A stretch of 64,000 nucleotides of DNA, from contig DATHXC010000005.1 of NCBI GenBank assembly GCA_035459965.1, positions 1 through 64,000 on the forward strand, read 5' to 3'. Below, piece by piece: positions 36,831-44,891 of the stretch; position 1 is the stretch's first letter, and each line of letters starts with the position of its first letter. A program made the position numbers and the translations under genes. The notes beneath the pieces were generated by a model, which was not told the origin of the DNA, did no database searches, and was given only the letters and a program-made list of their open reading frames with translations. Source of the DNA: DATHXC01 sp035459965 (GTDB lineage: Bacteria; Pseudomonadota; Gammaproteobacteria; Burkholderiales; Methylophilaceae).

Positions 36831-37958
36831 TTAGAACTGGAACTGCATTGCGACCGTAATGGCATCTGTGCTGCTGGAGCCATCAATTTTTCTATTGGAA
36901 TAGAAGCTGCTCAGTTGCGCACTGTATCCATCAATGATGTATGCAACACCGAGGTCATACTTTCTATCATCGATATCAGTTTTCGGATTGAATTTCTGAT
37001 AACGCGCGAAAGGCTGGAACTTGCCCCAACCCCATGCGTCGTTGAAGATATAGCCAGCACCTGCAGAGTAGGCTTTACCCTCTTCGCTCAGGAATACCTT
37101 GTCTGTATCGTAGTCGTAGTAAGCCGCTTCAACTGACACGGCCCCTGGACCAATGTTTTTCTTTTCCATCAGGAAATCAACGCTGTAAGAAGAGTATGTA
37201 CCTTGAGCTGCTGCTGAAACTGCGCCGTTATTTTGTGTACGGCCTGAAATACCAACAGTCAGGATATCTTTAGAACCAAGGTAGTTGCCAGTGCCGTAGT
37301 AGCCGGGCTCAGCATCCCAGAAAGCATACTGCAAGCGACCGGCATACATCAGGCCATCAGAGCCTCGTACTGGTGCGACCAATCCTGCATTCGGAGCAAT
37401 CTGGAATGCACGGTTACCTTCGAATGCGCCAAATGAGTAGGAAAGTTTGCTATCCAGCGCATTACCGACAACAGCCACACCGTCATCACGACCAATAAAA
37501 CCACCGTTAAAACCGTAGCGGGAAGCAATGCCAGACCAGTAGCCACCACCTAGTGAGTAGTATGGGCCAGCCAGGTTGGCGCGGTCACTTGGGGAGAGGA
37601 AACGACCTGCCCAGATTGCGATATCAGGTGTGATAGCGATTTGTACGTTAGCATCAATGGCCTGGAAGCCTTCACCGGCAATGCTCTTCTCAGTATTCAA
37701 CATACCCTTGATATACTTGTTGATGGAACCTGACAAGAAAATACGAGCGCTGTCCAGGCTAAAATCATTTGAACGTGAAGAACCATTTGCTGCGCCATCT
37801 TCTGCGCTGGTGAAACTGCCACGCATACCGAAACCAACACTGACGTATTTGTCTTCGCCAAAAGTGATTGTGCCGCCTGCATTGGCATTAAAAGCTGGCA
37901 TCATGACAGCAGCAGTTACTGCCGTAGCCAGCAGACTTTTCTTGAGTTTAAAGGTCAT
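36831..37958 (-). CDS. Outer-membrane porin of the urea operon
   Basis: 375 residues. Signal peptide MTFKLKKSLLATAVTAAVMMPAFNANA, then a beta-barrel rich in alternating aromatic strands (YVSVGFGMRGSFT, YIKGMLNTEKS, FQPFARYQKF) ending in phenylalanine (AMQFQF), the outer-membrane assembly signal. Preceded by AAGGAGAGTTGT. Its place at the head of urtABCDE suggests it passes urea or short amides such as formamide or acetamide, as FmdC-type porins are thought to do; that specificity is inferred. Confidence 0.9.
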   Translation of the reverse strand: MTFKLKKSLLATAVTAAVMMPAFNANAGGTITFGEDKYVSVGFGMRGSFTSAEDGAANGSSRSNDFSLDSARIFLSGSINKYIKGMLNTEKSIAGEGFQAIDANVQIAITPDIAIWAGRFLSPSDRANLAGPYYSLGGGYWSGIASRYGFNGGFIGRDDGVAVVGNALDSKLSYSFGAFEGNRAFQIAPNAGLVAPVRGSDGLMYAGRLQYAFWDAEPGYYGTGNYLGSKDILTVGISGRTQNNGAVSAAAQGTYSSYSVDFLMEKKNIGPGAVSVEAAYYDYDTDKVFLSEEGKAYSAGAGYIFNDAWGWGKFQPFARYQKFNPKTDIDDRKYDLGVAYIIDGYSAQLSSFYSNRKIDGSSSTDAITVAMQFQF

Positions 37959-38224
37959 TACAACTCTCCTTGATTGAGTAATCTAGCCACTGAAAAAATA
38001 CTGAAATAAAATTAAGTTGGTTACAGTCAATCATTGGGACACGACTAACTTGCTTCTTTACCTGAAGGTGCGACTAGATTAGCGAGAGTGGGGGGATGAT
38101 TAAATACGTCATATTGCGTAGTTGAATACTTGGCTAAACAGGTGACTCACTCTCTGCATATGTGATAGCTTTGCTTTCGACCAATACGTATTAATGCTGA
38201 ATAACGGAGCTTTCGCAGACCATC
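37959..38224 (-). promoter_or_regulatory. Control region of the porin-urt-ure operon
   Basis: 266 bp divergent region. It contains an interrupted palindrome TACGTCATATTGCGTA at 38105-38120 and CCAATACGTATTAAT at 38181-38195, whose core ATACGTAT is palindromic. No sigma-54 -24/-12 element was found by eye. The TACG/CGTA sites could bind a LuxR-type response regulator such as the one at 15488-16432; this is inference. Confidence 0.45.
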
Positions 38225-38914
38225 ATGACCAATTTTTTTCAGACACAGCCTCATAACAAGCCATATACCAAGCTGAGCATCATGCTGATTTCAATATTGC
38301 TGCTTAGTGGTTGCGGGGAATTTGCCTACAAACGTGGTGCCAGCGTGGCTGACTTGGAGAACAGCAAGAAAACCTGCCTGGCGAAAGGTGGCGATGCTGC
38401 CACTATTGATAAGTGCCTGGAAGACAACGGCTGGATAGTACAAAAATTCAACGAGCCGGATCCGGTAGCTGATGTTGGCTATACCCCGGATAACCGGGCT
38501 GGGGCCAAGCCCATTAACAATACGATCTCCAGCGCTGCCACTGTGAGCACTGTGGCTAAAAGTGATGTGAGCACCAATACCACAGCCGCAGGCAGCGCCC
38601 CGCTGAATGGCATCGCCGATGCCAAGTCAACATCGGTTTCAGCGGACAAGAACCTGCCTGCACCAACAGTACAGGTACAAACGGCAACTAAAGCCGCTGA
38701 AGTAAAAGTCGCAGACCCTATGGATACCTTCAAGATCAGTTCATGGTGGAAAATGGGCAGTGGCCCGGATGGCCTGAAGATCGCTATTGATGAATGCGTG
38801 AGTACGCTAGGGGAAAAGCATAGGCCTGAACTTCAAATGCAGATGCAGAATGTGACAAGAGGCTTATTGGTCTGCATGCGCGAAAAAGGCTGGCGTGGCT
38901 TAAGAGCTAAATAA
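38225..38914 (+). CDS. Predicted lipoprotein, unknown function
   Basis: 229 residues. The N-terminus has a hydrophobic stretch ending in a lipobox (ILLLSGCGEF), so the cysteine near residue 30 would be lipidated. Two cysteines follow (KTCLAKGGDAATIDKCLEDNGW), then an Ala/Thr/Ser-rich linker (~85-160) and a second small domain with CVSTLG and LLVCMREKGWRG. The two CLxxNGW/CMREKGW tails look like repeats of one motif. Start weakly supported: no good ribosome site. Confidence 0.75.
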   Translation: MTNFFQTQPHNKPYTKLSIMLISILLLSGCGEFAYKRGASVADLENSKKTCLAKGGDAATIDKCLEDNGWIVQKFNEPDPVADVGYTPDNRAGAKPINNTISSAATVSTVAKSDVSTNTTAAGSAPLNGIADAKSTSVSADKNLPAPTVQVQTATKAAEVKVADPMDTFKISSWWKMGSGPDGLKIAIDECVSTLGEKHRPELQMQMQNVTRGLLVCMREKGWRGLRAK

Positions 38915-38940
38915 CGACTATTGAATGATCAAGGATTAAG

Positions 38941-39276
38941 TTAACCTTTTTTCATCCAGCCACTGCACCAACCATTCGCTGCCACATGCTTGTCTACGCT
39001 GTATAGTCCACATGCTGCATTAGCATCCCCGCTACGCCCTTGAAACCAGTTGCAATTATTGCATCGCTGGCTAGCATCAAATCTGGGATATTTTTCCCTA
39101 TCAACCCTTGATGAATCAGCGCGATAGCCCAGTGCCTGCGCATCACGATCGGACTCTGAAAGCATGGATGCTGCGTAAGCAAGTTGCGGCATGAGTGCGC
39201 TTGTCACTACTGCACTTGTCATCACTGCACTAGCTGCTATCGCCTGAAGCATAAAAATGCGGCGGGATTGATTCAT
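38941..39276 (-). CDS. High-potential iron-sulfur protein (HiPIP)
   Basis: 111 residues from the ATG at 39276, with AGGA seven bases upstream. Tat signal SRRIFMLQAIA ... AYA, as expected for a cofactor-carrying periplasmic protein. The mature part has the four cluster cysteines in the HiPIP order: CNNC, AACGLY and GWCSGW. A soluble periplasmic electron carrier with a [4Fe-4S]3+/2+ couple. Confidence 0.95.
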   Translation of the reverse strand: MNQSRRIFMLQAIAASAVMTSAVVTSALMPQLAYAASMLSESDRDAQALGYRADSSRVDREKYPRFDASQRCNNCNWFQGRSGDANAACGLYSVDKHVAANGWCSGWMKKG

Positions 39277-39424
39277 CAAACATCCTAACAAACATACTAT
39301 TTAAATTGGCTCAAACTTAAATTGGCTCAAACAAATTTCAAGAGCGATATTTCTGATGCGTGACTGCAATAATAGTTCGTTTCTATACGATGTTTGTTAG
39401 TTCATGTACACAAATCAGTTTGGT

Positions 39425-40027
39425 TTAATGTGCAGCAAACTGAAACTCCTGCACCTGACCCCAAAACATCAGGGTAGCAATCAGCACGATACCAAAACCC
39501 AGAGATGCTGTAGCGACTACTGTCAGCGTGAGCATGATTCGGGCGCCTCGTCTTTGCAGATCAAATACGTTTTTGAGGCCAAGGTAGATCAAAGCAGCTG
39601 CAGCCACTGCGGCGATGCCATGCATCACCAGATTAAAAGTAAAGCTAGGTACCACATAGCCCAATGACACCACCATTACTGGTGTTGCCGCTATGGCGGT
39701 TACCAGGAATGCATCCCTGAAATCAGGTTTGATATCGACCATCTCCGCCAGGTTTTTAACGGTCCAAGCCATTAGGGGCACGCTCACAACCTGCATAAAA
39801 AAAACCGCCAAGCTGACAATGTACAAACGATCACCCGGCAGTCTGTCTTGAAAGACATCCGGGTATTGGCGGATCACCAAGGAAAGCATGATGGGTGTAA
39901 TCAGCGCTAATGGAATGACATACCAGAACAGGGTTTGCGACACTTCAGGCTTTACAGCCTGCGATGCACCTGAGCTTTTCGAATTGCCGCTTTTCAAAAT
40001 GCCTCGCCATGATTGAACAATATTCAT
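39425..40027 (-). CDS. Yip1-family membrane protein
   Basis: 200 residues from the ATG at 40027, behind GGAGATCAATC. A polar ~35-residue head is followed by five TM helices (FWYVIPLALITPIMLSLVI, LYIVSLAVFFMQVVSVPLMAW, VTAIAATPVMVVSLGYVV and two more), the Yip1/DUF1282 pattern. Function of bacterial members is unknown. Confidence 0.82.
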   Translation of the reverse strand: MNIVQSWRGILKSGNSKSSGASQAVKPEVSQTLFWYVIPLALITPIMLSLVIRQYPDVFQDRLPGDRLYIVSLAVFFMQVVSVPLMAWTVKNLAEMVDIKPDFRDAFLVTAIAATPVMVVSLGYVVPSFTFNLVMHGIAAVAAAALIYLGLKNVFDLQRRGARIMLTLTVVATASLGFGIVLIATLMFWGQVQEFQFAAH

Positions 40028-40107
40028 GATTGATCTCCTGCAGTAAATTAGCTGTGAGAGTAAGGCGGATTCAAGCACTTTAATATAGGTAATTCTCCTA
40101 CAACTCC

Positions 40108-40212
40108 ATGACGCTAAACATTAAATTTCGACCAGAAACCTATGCCATGATGCTTGCTGGTCTTGGTTTAATGGGCTTTGTCGCTAAACGTCGCATGGCA
40201 AATCGTGCTTAA
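40108..40212 (+). pseudogene. Orphan PEP-CTERM C-terminal tail
   Basis: A 34-codon frame whose last ~26 residues, RPETYAMMLAGLGLMGFV then AKRR, are a complete PEP-CTERM sorting tail. They match the tail of the intact protein at 48263-48847 (DTYAMVLAGLGLMGFV). Nothing upstream encodes a signal peptide or mature domain, and no ribosome site precedes the ATG. An intact terminator follows. It is read as the surviving 3' end of a deleted PEP-CTERM gene. Confidence 0.7.
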
Positions 40213-40234
40213 TATTTAGTTGTTCAAGCCATAG

Positions 40235-40262
40235 CAAAAACGGCGCAGAAGCGCCGTTTTTG
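40235..40262. terminator. Bidirectional intrinsic terminator
   Basis: CAAAAACGGCGC / GCGCCGTTTTTG with a 4-nt loop; T-run on both strands. It follows the PEP-CTERM remnant on the plus strand and the DUF3309 gene on the minus strand. Confidence 0.85.
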
Positions 40263-40288
40263 TTTGTTATGTCAGTAGCTCAGCTAAT

Positions 40289-40447
40289 TTATAAGCGTCC
40301 CATCAACAATAGAACGATGAGAATAATCACAACCAAGCCCAATCCCCCACTCGGGGCGTAACCCCAATTCTTGCTATGCGGCCATGTAGGTACAGCCCCA
40401 ATAAGTAACAAAATCAGCAGAATTAAAAATATGGTTCCCAAGCCCAT
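40289..40447 (-). CDS. DUF3309-family small membrane protein
   Basis: 52 residues from the ATG at 40447, behind CGAGGAGATAGTC. One N-terminal TM helix (IFLILLILLLIGAVPTW), the conserved middle WPHSKNWGYAPSGGLG, and a second TM helix. This is the full DUF3309 pattern; function unknown, often found near stress genes. The upstream in-frame extension has no ribosome site. Confidence 0.88.
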   Translation of the reverse strand: MGLGTIFLILLILLLIGAVPTWPHSKNWGYAPSGGLGLVVIILIVLLLMGRL

Positions 40448-40657
40448 GACTATCTCCTCGATTAATGAATGGCAAGCGTGATAACTCAAGAAGCAGTTAT
40501 ATCCAGACTTTATGCCATGCAAGCGCAAAACTCTGTGTGCTAGCGCACAGACGTTCCGTAGCAATTCACAGTAAGTTACCCAGTGTTATCCCATCATAAT
40601 TTTCTGTGTGGATTGATTTTTATAATCACATCGTAAAATCAAAGCGAAGGAGTAATC

Positions 40658-40885
40658 ATGAAAAAATTAGACAGTGTTTTAGCTTCAGCTGTATTGGATT
40701 TCCATGCATTTACTGTATCGGCAGTAAGCACCCCAGAAGATGTCAGCAATATACGCACTGCGGAAATACCACAACAAATGAACCAATCCCAAGCCGCTAA
40801 CAAAATGAATAACCAGTCTATCGGCATCACTACCGGGAACACCACAATAAATTCAAATGATGCAACTGACGGTACAAAATATTGA
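40658..40885 (+). CDS. Small hypothetical, Asn/Gln/Thr-rich
   Basis: 75 residues. A strong AAGGAG site seven bases before the ATG supports translation. The first ~22 residues resemble a weak signal peptide (MKKLDSVLASAVLD...AFTVSA); the rest is polar, low in charge and rich in N, Q, T and S. No family recognised. Confidence 0.65.
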   Translation: MKKLDSVLASAVLDFHAFTVSAVSTPEDVSNIRTAEIPQQMNQSQAANKMNNQSIGITTGNTTINSNDATDGTKY

Positions 40886-41247
40886 ATTAGGCTAAACCAC
40901 TTGATGGCTGTCAGATTCAGGTCACTAGTATTGCAAATACTTGATCCAAACTTGCAGCTGAACTTACTGAAATTTCTGGACTCAGCGAAATTTACTGTGG
41001 TTATCTAAATCTCCGGATTTTTCTTTGGCTTTCTTATTAGCAATTCAGTCCCTGGGCACCACCCACGGTTGTTTCTTTCCAGCTTGTTACTTTTCCGCTA
41101 TTTACCTTACCTTTATGTTCGTTACCGCACATACATTCATCATTGGTCTATACTATATTCACACTCAAATAAATTCACACTCAAATAAATTCACACTCAA
41201 ATAAGTTTCTGCATATAGCTCAATTAAGACCTGAATGGGGATAGAAA
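40886..41247. other. Intergenic region before the first Crp/Fnr gene
   Basis: 362 bp without a convincing gene. Its right part carries the three 16-bp direct repeats listed separately. No clear terminator for the small upstream gene was seen. Confidence 0.5.
41157..41204. repeat. Three perfect 16-bp direct repeats
   Basis: ATTCACACTCAAATAA occurs three times head to tail without a mismatch at 41157-41172, 41173-41188 and 41189-41204. The block ends 43 bp before the Crp/Fnr start. Spacing of ~1.5 helical turns and location suggest either an operator array or promoter-region slippage. Confidence 0.9.
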
Positions 41248-41970
41248 ATGAGCAACCACACCCCAACACAAAATCATCTACTAAACGCACTCCCCAAAAC
41301 TGAATATGATCGCCTGCTAGCTCACCTTGAGCTAGTCAACATGCCACTTGGAGAAGTGCTTTACGAGTCCGGGGGGCACTTAAAGCACGTGTACTTTCCT
41401 ACTTCAGCCATCATATCGCTGCTGTATGTGATGGAAGATGGCTCTTCAGCCGAAATTGCAGTGGTCGGAAATGAAGGGATATTGGGCATCTCGCTCTTTA
41501 TGGGTGGCGAAACCACGCCAAGCCGCGCTGTGGTTCAGAGTGCAGGCTATGGTTATCGATTGAAATCACAATTACTTAAAGACGAATTCAATCGTAATGG
41601 CCCTGTGTTAAGGCTATTACTGCGCTACACCCAGGCGCTCATCACACAAATGGCGCAAACGGCTGTGTGCAACCGCCATCACTCGGTAGAACAACAATTA
41701 TGCCGATGGCTGTTGTTAAGTATTGATCGCCTGGCGAAAGATGAGATCATCATGACGCAGGAATTGATTGCCAATATGCTTGGTGTGCGCCGCGAGGGTG
41801 TCACCGAAGCCGCTGGTAAACTACAACGCGCTGGTTTAATTGATTACAGTCGCGGCCATATCAAGGTCATCAATCGCCTGGGCTTGGAGGCGCGCAGCTG
41901 CGAATGCTATCGGGTAGTAAAAGACGAATTTGACCGACTGCTTCCCTCACTGAAAGAACGTGCTGAGTAA
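41248..41970 (+). CDS. Crp/Fnr-family transcriptional regulator
   Basis: 240 residues. A cyclic-nucleotide-binding-like beta roll (~15-130; HVYFPTSAIISLLY, VVGNEGILGISLF) without the usual cAMP-contact RxS set, a long dimer helix, and a winged helix-turn-helix (MTQELIANMLGVRREGVTEAAGKLQRAGLI). A Cys pair near the C-terminus (SCECYRV) is shared with the paralogue at 44892. No FNR-type N-terminal cysteine cluster. GGGGATAGAAA precedes the ATG. Confidence 0.92.
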   Translation: MSNHTPTQNHLLNALPKTEYDRLLAHLELVNMPLGEVLYESGGHLKHVYFPTSAIISLLYVMEDGSSAEIAVVGNEGILGISLFMGGETTPSRAVVQSAGYGYRLKSQLLKDEFNRNGPVLRLLLRYTQALITQMAQTAVCNRHHSVEQQLCRWLLLSIDRLAKDEIIMTQELIANMLGVRREGVTEAAGKLQRAGLIDYSRGHIKVINRLGLEARSCECYRVVKDEFDRLLPSLKERAE

Positions 41971-42177
41971 TTATCAGCATTAGTCCAACCAGCACCCTCT
42001 TTATTCATGGCAAATGTACGCTAATGCACATACACATGCGCCATATCAGAATAATCTAGCTTCCTTCAGCCTAGAATCTTTGTCCAGCTTATCTAGTATC
42101 TAGGCTGGACAAATTACTTGACCGGGCTTATCCGGTAGCCACACCGCCTGCACAGAGTAATAGGCAGCAGGAGCGAT

Positions 42178-44292
42178 ATGCAAAATAAAATTCTTATTCT
42201 CACCGATGACTGCCACGATGCAGATATCCTTAAAGTTGCACTTACTAATAGCATTGATGGCACATTCAAAGTCGAGTGGGCGCGAAAACTTGCGGCAGGC
42301 ATAAAGCTTATAGACAAGGGTGGCATTGACGCCATTATTGTGGATTCCCTGCTACCTGATAGTTGTGGTATCGCCACCTTCGATCAATTGTATGCCGTTG
42401 CTCCGCATATCCCGATCATGATGTTGTGTGAAAAGGCAGAGGAAGAACTGGCAGTAGAAGCCGTAAAACGTGGCGCCCAGGGCTATCTTGCGAAAGGCCA
42501 TTTTGTCAGCAGCCTGGTGCCGCTTACCATGCGCAACTCCATACAGCGCAAGATGCTTGAGCAAGCTTTTTATAAGGAAAAAACCAGGGCGGAGATTGCG
42601 CTAAATTCGATCAGCGATGCTGTGCTTTGCACGGATATATCGGGAAAAGTCGATTATTTGAATATCGCTGCGGAAAAAATCACAGGCTGGTCGAGAGAGG
42701 AAGCACAAGGAAAACCGATCGCTGAGATTTTTAACATAATTAATGGCACCACACGCGAACATGATCAAAATCCAGTAAAGATGGTGCTGCAAGAAGATGA
42801 ACCAAGAGGGCTGAATGCCGACACAGTATTAATTCGTCGCGATGGCATTGAAGTCTCCATAGAAGACTCCGTATCACCCATCCATGATTGGAATGGGAAG
42901 CTGACAGGCGCGGTAATCGTCTTCCATGATGTGAGTGAAACGCAAGCCATGACCATGAAAATGGCCCACCTTGCCCAACATGATTTTCTGACCAACTTAC
43001 CTAACCGTGTATTGCTCAATGACCGTATCGCCCAGGCCATCACACTGGCAAAACGCGAAAATACACAGTTCGCAGTGCTTTTCCTCGATCTGGATAATTT
43101 CAAGCACATCAATGACTCTCTTGGCCATGCCACAGGTGATTTGCTGCTGCAGTCCGTGGCAAAAAGCCTCAATGATTGCGTGCGCGGTTCAGACACCGTG
43201 AGCCGCCAAGGTGGGGATGAGTTTGTTATCTTGTTGGCTGGCGGCAAATATGGAGAAGATGCCGTATTAACGGCAGACAAGATACTGGCCGAGCTTACCT
43301 TGTCGCATTCCATCAGCTTGGCTGACTCAATTGCCAAGAACGAGCTGCATATCACCACCAGCATTGGTATTAGTGTGTACCCGGATGATGGCGAAGATGC
43401 TGAAACGCTTATCAAGAATGCAGATACAGCCATGTATTGGGCCAAGGAGAAGGGACGTAACAATTACCAGTTTTTCCGCACCGAGATGAATGTGCGGGCA
43501 GTAGAACGGCAATTCGTAGAGGCCAACCTGCGACTGGCATTGGAAAGAGAGGAGTTTTTGTTGTTGTACCAGCCCAAGGTCAATCTGGATACAGGCATGA
43601 TCACCGGTGCTGAAGTATTACTGCGCTGGCAACACCCGGAATGGGGCTTGGTGTTACCCAAGAGATTCGTCACCATCGCTGAAGATTGCGGGCTGATTGT
43701 GCCGATTGGTCGCTGGGTATTGTGTGCAGCTTGCAGGCAGGCTAAAGAATGGCTGGATGCTGGCTTGCTGCCTATTTCCATCGCAGTCAACATCTCCACG
43801 GTGGAATTTCATCAAAAGAATTTTGTTGAACGTGTACGTGCCATACTGGAAGATACCGGTTTGGATGCTGGCTATCTGGAGTTGGAAATCACCGAGAGTG
43901 TATTGATGCGTGACGGAGAATCCAGCACCGAGATTCTGCAACAACTCAAAGACATGGGCGTGCAGTTGGCGGTTGATGATTTCGGCACAGGCTACTCCAG
44001 TTTAAGTTATCTTCAGCGGTTCCCTATTGATGTGCTGAAGATAGACCGCTCATTTGTTCACGCTATAGGCTCAACTAAAGACGATGGCATTATAGTGAGC
44101 GCTGTGATCGCGATGGGTAACAGCCTGAAATTGCGAGTCGTTGCTGAAGGTGTGGAAAATCAAGAGCAGCTAGAATTTATAAAAGCGCGCTTCTGTGAAG
44201 AAGGCCAGGGCCACATTTTCAGCTTGCCATTAACTGCCAGCAATTTCGCCGCGCTACTGGCAAGCCCTGTGGTGATGAGTACCTCGAACTAG
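42178..44292 (+). CDS. REC-PAS-GGDEF-EAL c-di-GMP response regulator
   Basis: 704 residues, soluble. Receiver domain ~1-125 (TDD pocket, phosphoacceptor Asp56 in IIVDSLLPD, lysine in YLAKG), PAS ~135-260, GGDEF ~265-440 (GGDEF at 345-349 with an RGSD I-site), EAL ~445-700. The EAL motif reads EVL at 479-481, keeping the metal-binding glutamate; DDFGTGYSSL and EGVEN are intact, so phosphodiesterase activity is plausible. AGGAG precedes the ATG. Sits between two Crp/Fnr genes. No histidine kinase adjacent. Confidence 0.93.
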   Translation: MQNKILILTDDCHDADILKVALTNSIDGTFKVEWARKLAAGIKLIDKGGIDAIIVDSLLPDSCGIATFDQLYAVAPHIPIMMLCEKAEEELAVEAVKRGAQGYLAKGHFVSSLVPLTMRNSIQRKMLEQAFYKEKTRAEIALNSISDAVLCTDISGKVDYLNIAAEKITGWSREEAQGKPIAEIFNIINGTTREHDQNPVKMVLQEDEPRGLNADTVLIRRDGIEVSIEDSVSPIHDWNGKLTGAVIVFHDVSETQAMTMKMAHLAQHDFLTNLPNRVLLNDRIAQAITLAKRENTQFAVLFLDLDNFKHINDSLGHATGDLLLQSVAKSLNDCVRGSDTVSRQGGDEFVILLAGGKYGEDAVLTADKILAELTLSHSISLADSIAKNELHITTSIGISVYPDDGEDAETLIKNADTAMYWAKEKGRNNYQFFRTEMNVRAVERQFVEANLRLALEREEFLLLYQPKVNLDTGMITGAEVLLRWQHPEWGLVLPKRFVTIAEDCGLIVPIGRWVLCAACRQAKEWLDAGLLPISIAVNISTVEFHQKNFVERVRAILEDTGLDAGYLELEITESVLMRDGESSTEILQQLKDMGVQLAVDDFGTGYSSLSYLQRFPIDVLKIDRSFVHAIGSTKDDGIIVSAVIAMGNSLKLRVVAEGVENQEQLEFIKARFCEEGQGHIFSLPLTASNFAALLASPVVMSTSN

Positions 44293-44558
44293 TTAGGATT
44301 TGTTACTCTACTATTTGTTACCCTACTATTTGTTACTCTACTGTCAGATCCAGTCATATGCTTTTGGCGCTTTTGCCAATCGGCCAGTTGTCGCTCCGCA
44401 TCTTCTTTATTGATGCCATATATTTCCTGAATTTTCCCTGCAAGGTGCGCGCGCCTGCCAGCAATCATCACAAACTCATCGTCAGTCAGCTTGCCCCATT
44501 GCTGCTGGATATTGCCCTTGAATTGTTTCCAGTTACCTTCAATCCGGTTCCAGTTCAT
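44289..44558 (-). CDS. CsbD-family stress protein
   Basis: 89 residues from the ATG at 44558, which has GGGAG six bases upstream; the ATG two codons earlier sits directly on that site. MNWNRIEGNWKQFKGNIQQQWGKLTDDEF is the CsbD pattern. The C-terminus ends in SRVTN repeated three times, encoded by near-identical 15-bp units. Converges on the GGDEF-EAL gene with a 4-bp overlap of stops. Confidence 0.9.
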   Translation of the reverse strand: MNWNRIEGNWKQFKGNIQQQWGKLTDDEFVMIAGRRAHLAGKIQEIYGINKEDAERQLADWQKRQKHMTGSDSRVTNSRVTNSRVTNPN

Positions 44559-44676
44559 TTCCATCTCCCTGCAAGTGATTTTTAAGACTATGACTGTGAG
44601 CAGAATTTTTCAGTGCGCTACCGAACATAGCAGGGAGACTTAAAAAATATCATTAGCCAATCAGCTTAGATAATGC

Positions 44677-44723
44677 AAAGATGCTCTGGAAGGCTTATAA
44701 AATAAGCCTTCCAGAGCATCTTT
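44677..44723. repeat. Perfect 21-bp inverted repeat between csbD and crp
   Basis: Arms AAAGATGCTCTGGAAGGCTTA and its exact complement surround a 5-nt TAAAA loop. The A/T-flanked stem resembles a strong bidirectional terminator, yet both neighbouring genes point away from it. It might end an unannotated small RNA or insulate the two promoters. Confidence 0.8.
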
Positions 44724-44891
44724 ATTAGCTCGAAAATATAAGCGTGCAAACGCACATACAGCAAAAAATATCTGCGGTAATTTAGTAGTCTAACCAGTTA
44801 GCTTTCTTCCCTTGTAAGCTTCGACATGAGGATTTCTATCCTCCTCCTTGTGCCGTGTGTTGGGTTGCCCATGCACTATCGGAGATTTAAT

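Noticed and set aside
41157..41204. CRISPR-like repeats
   Set aside because: The units are contiguous 16-mers without spacers and no cas gene is near.
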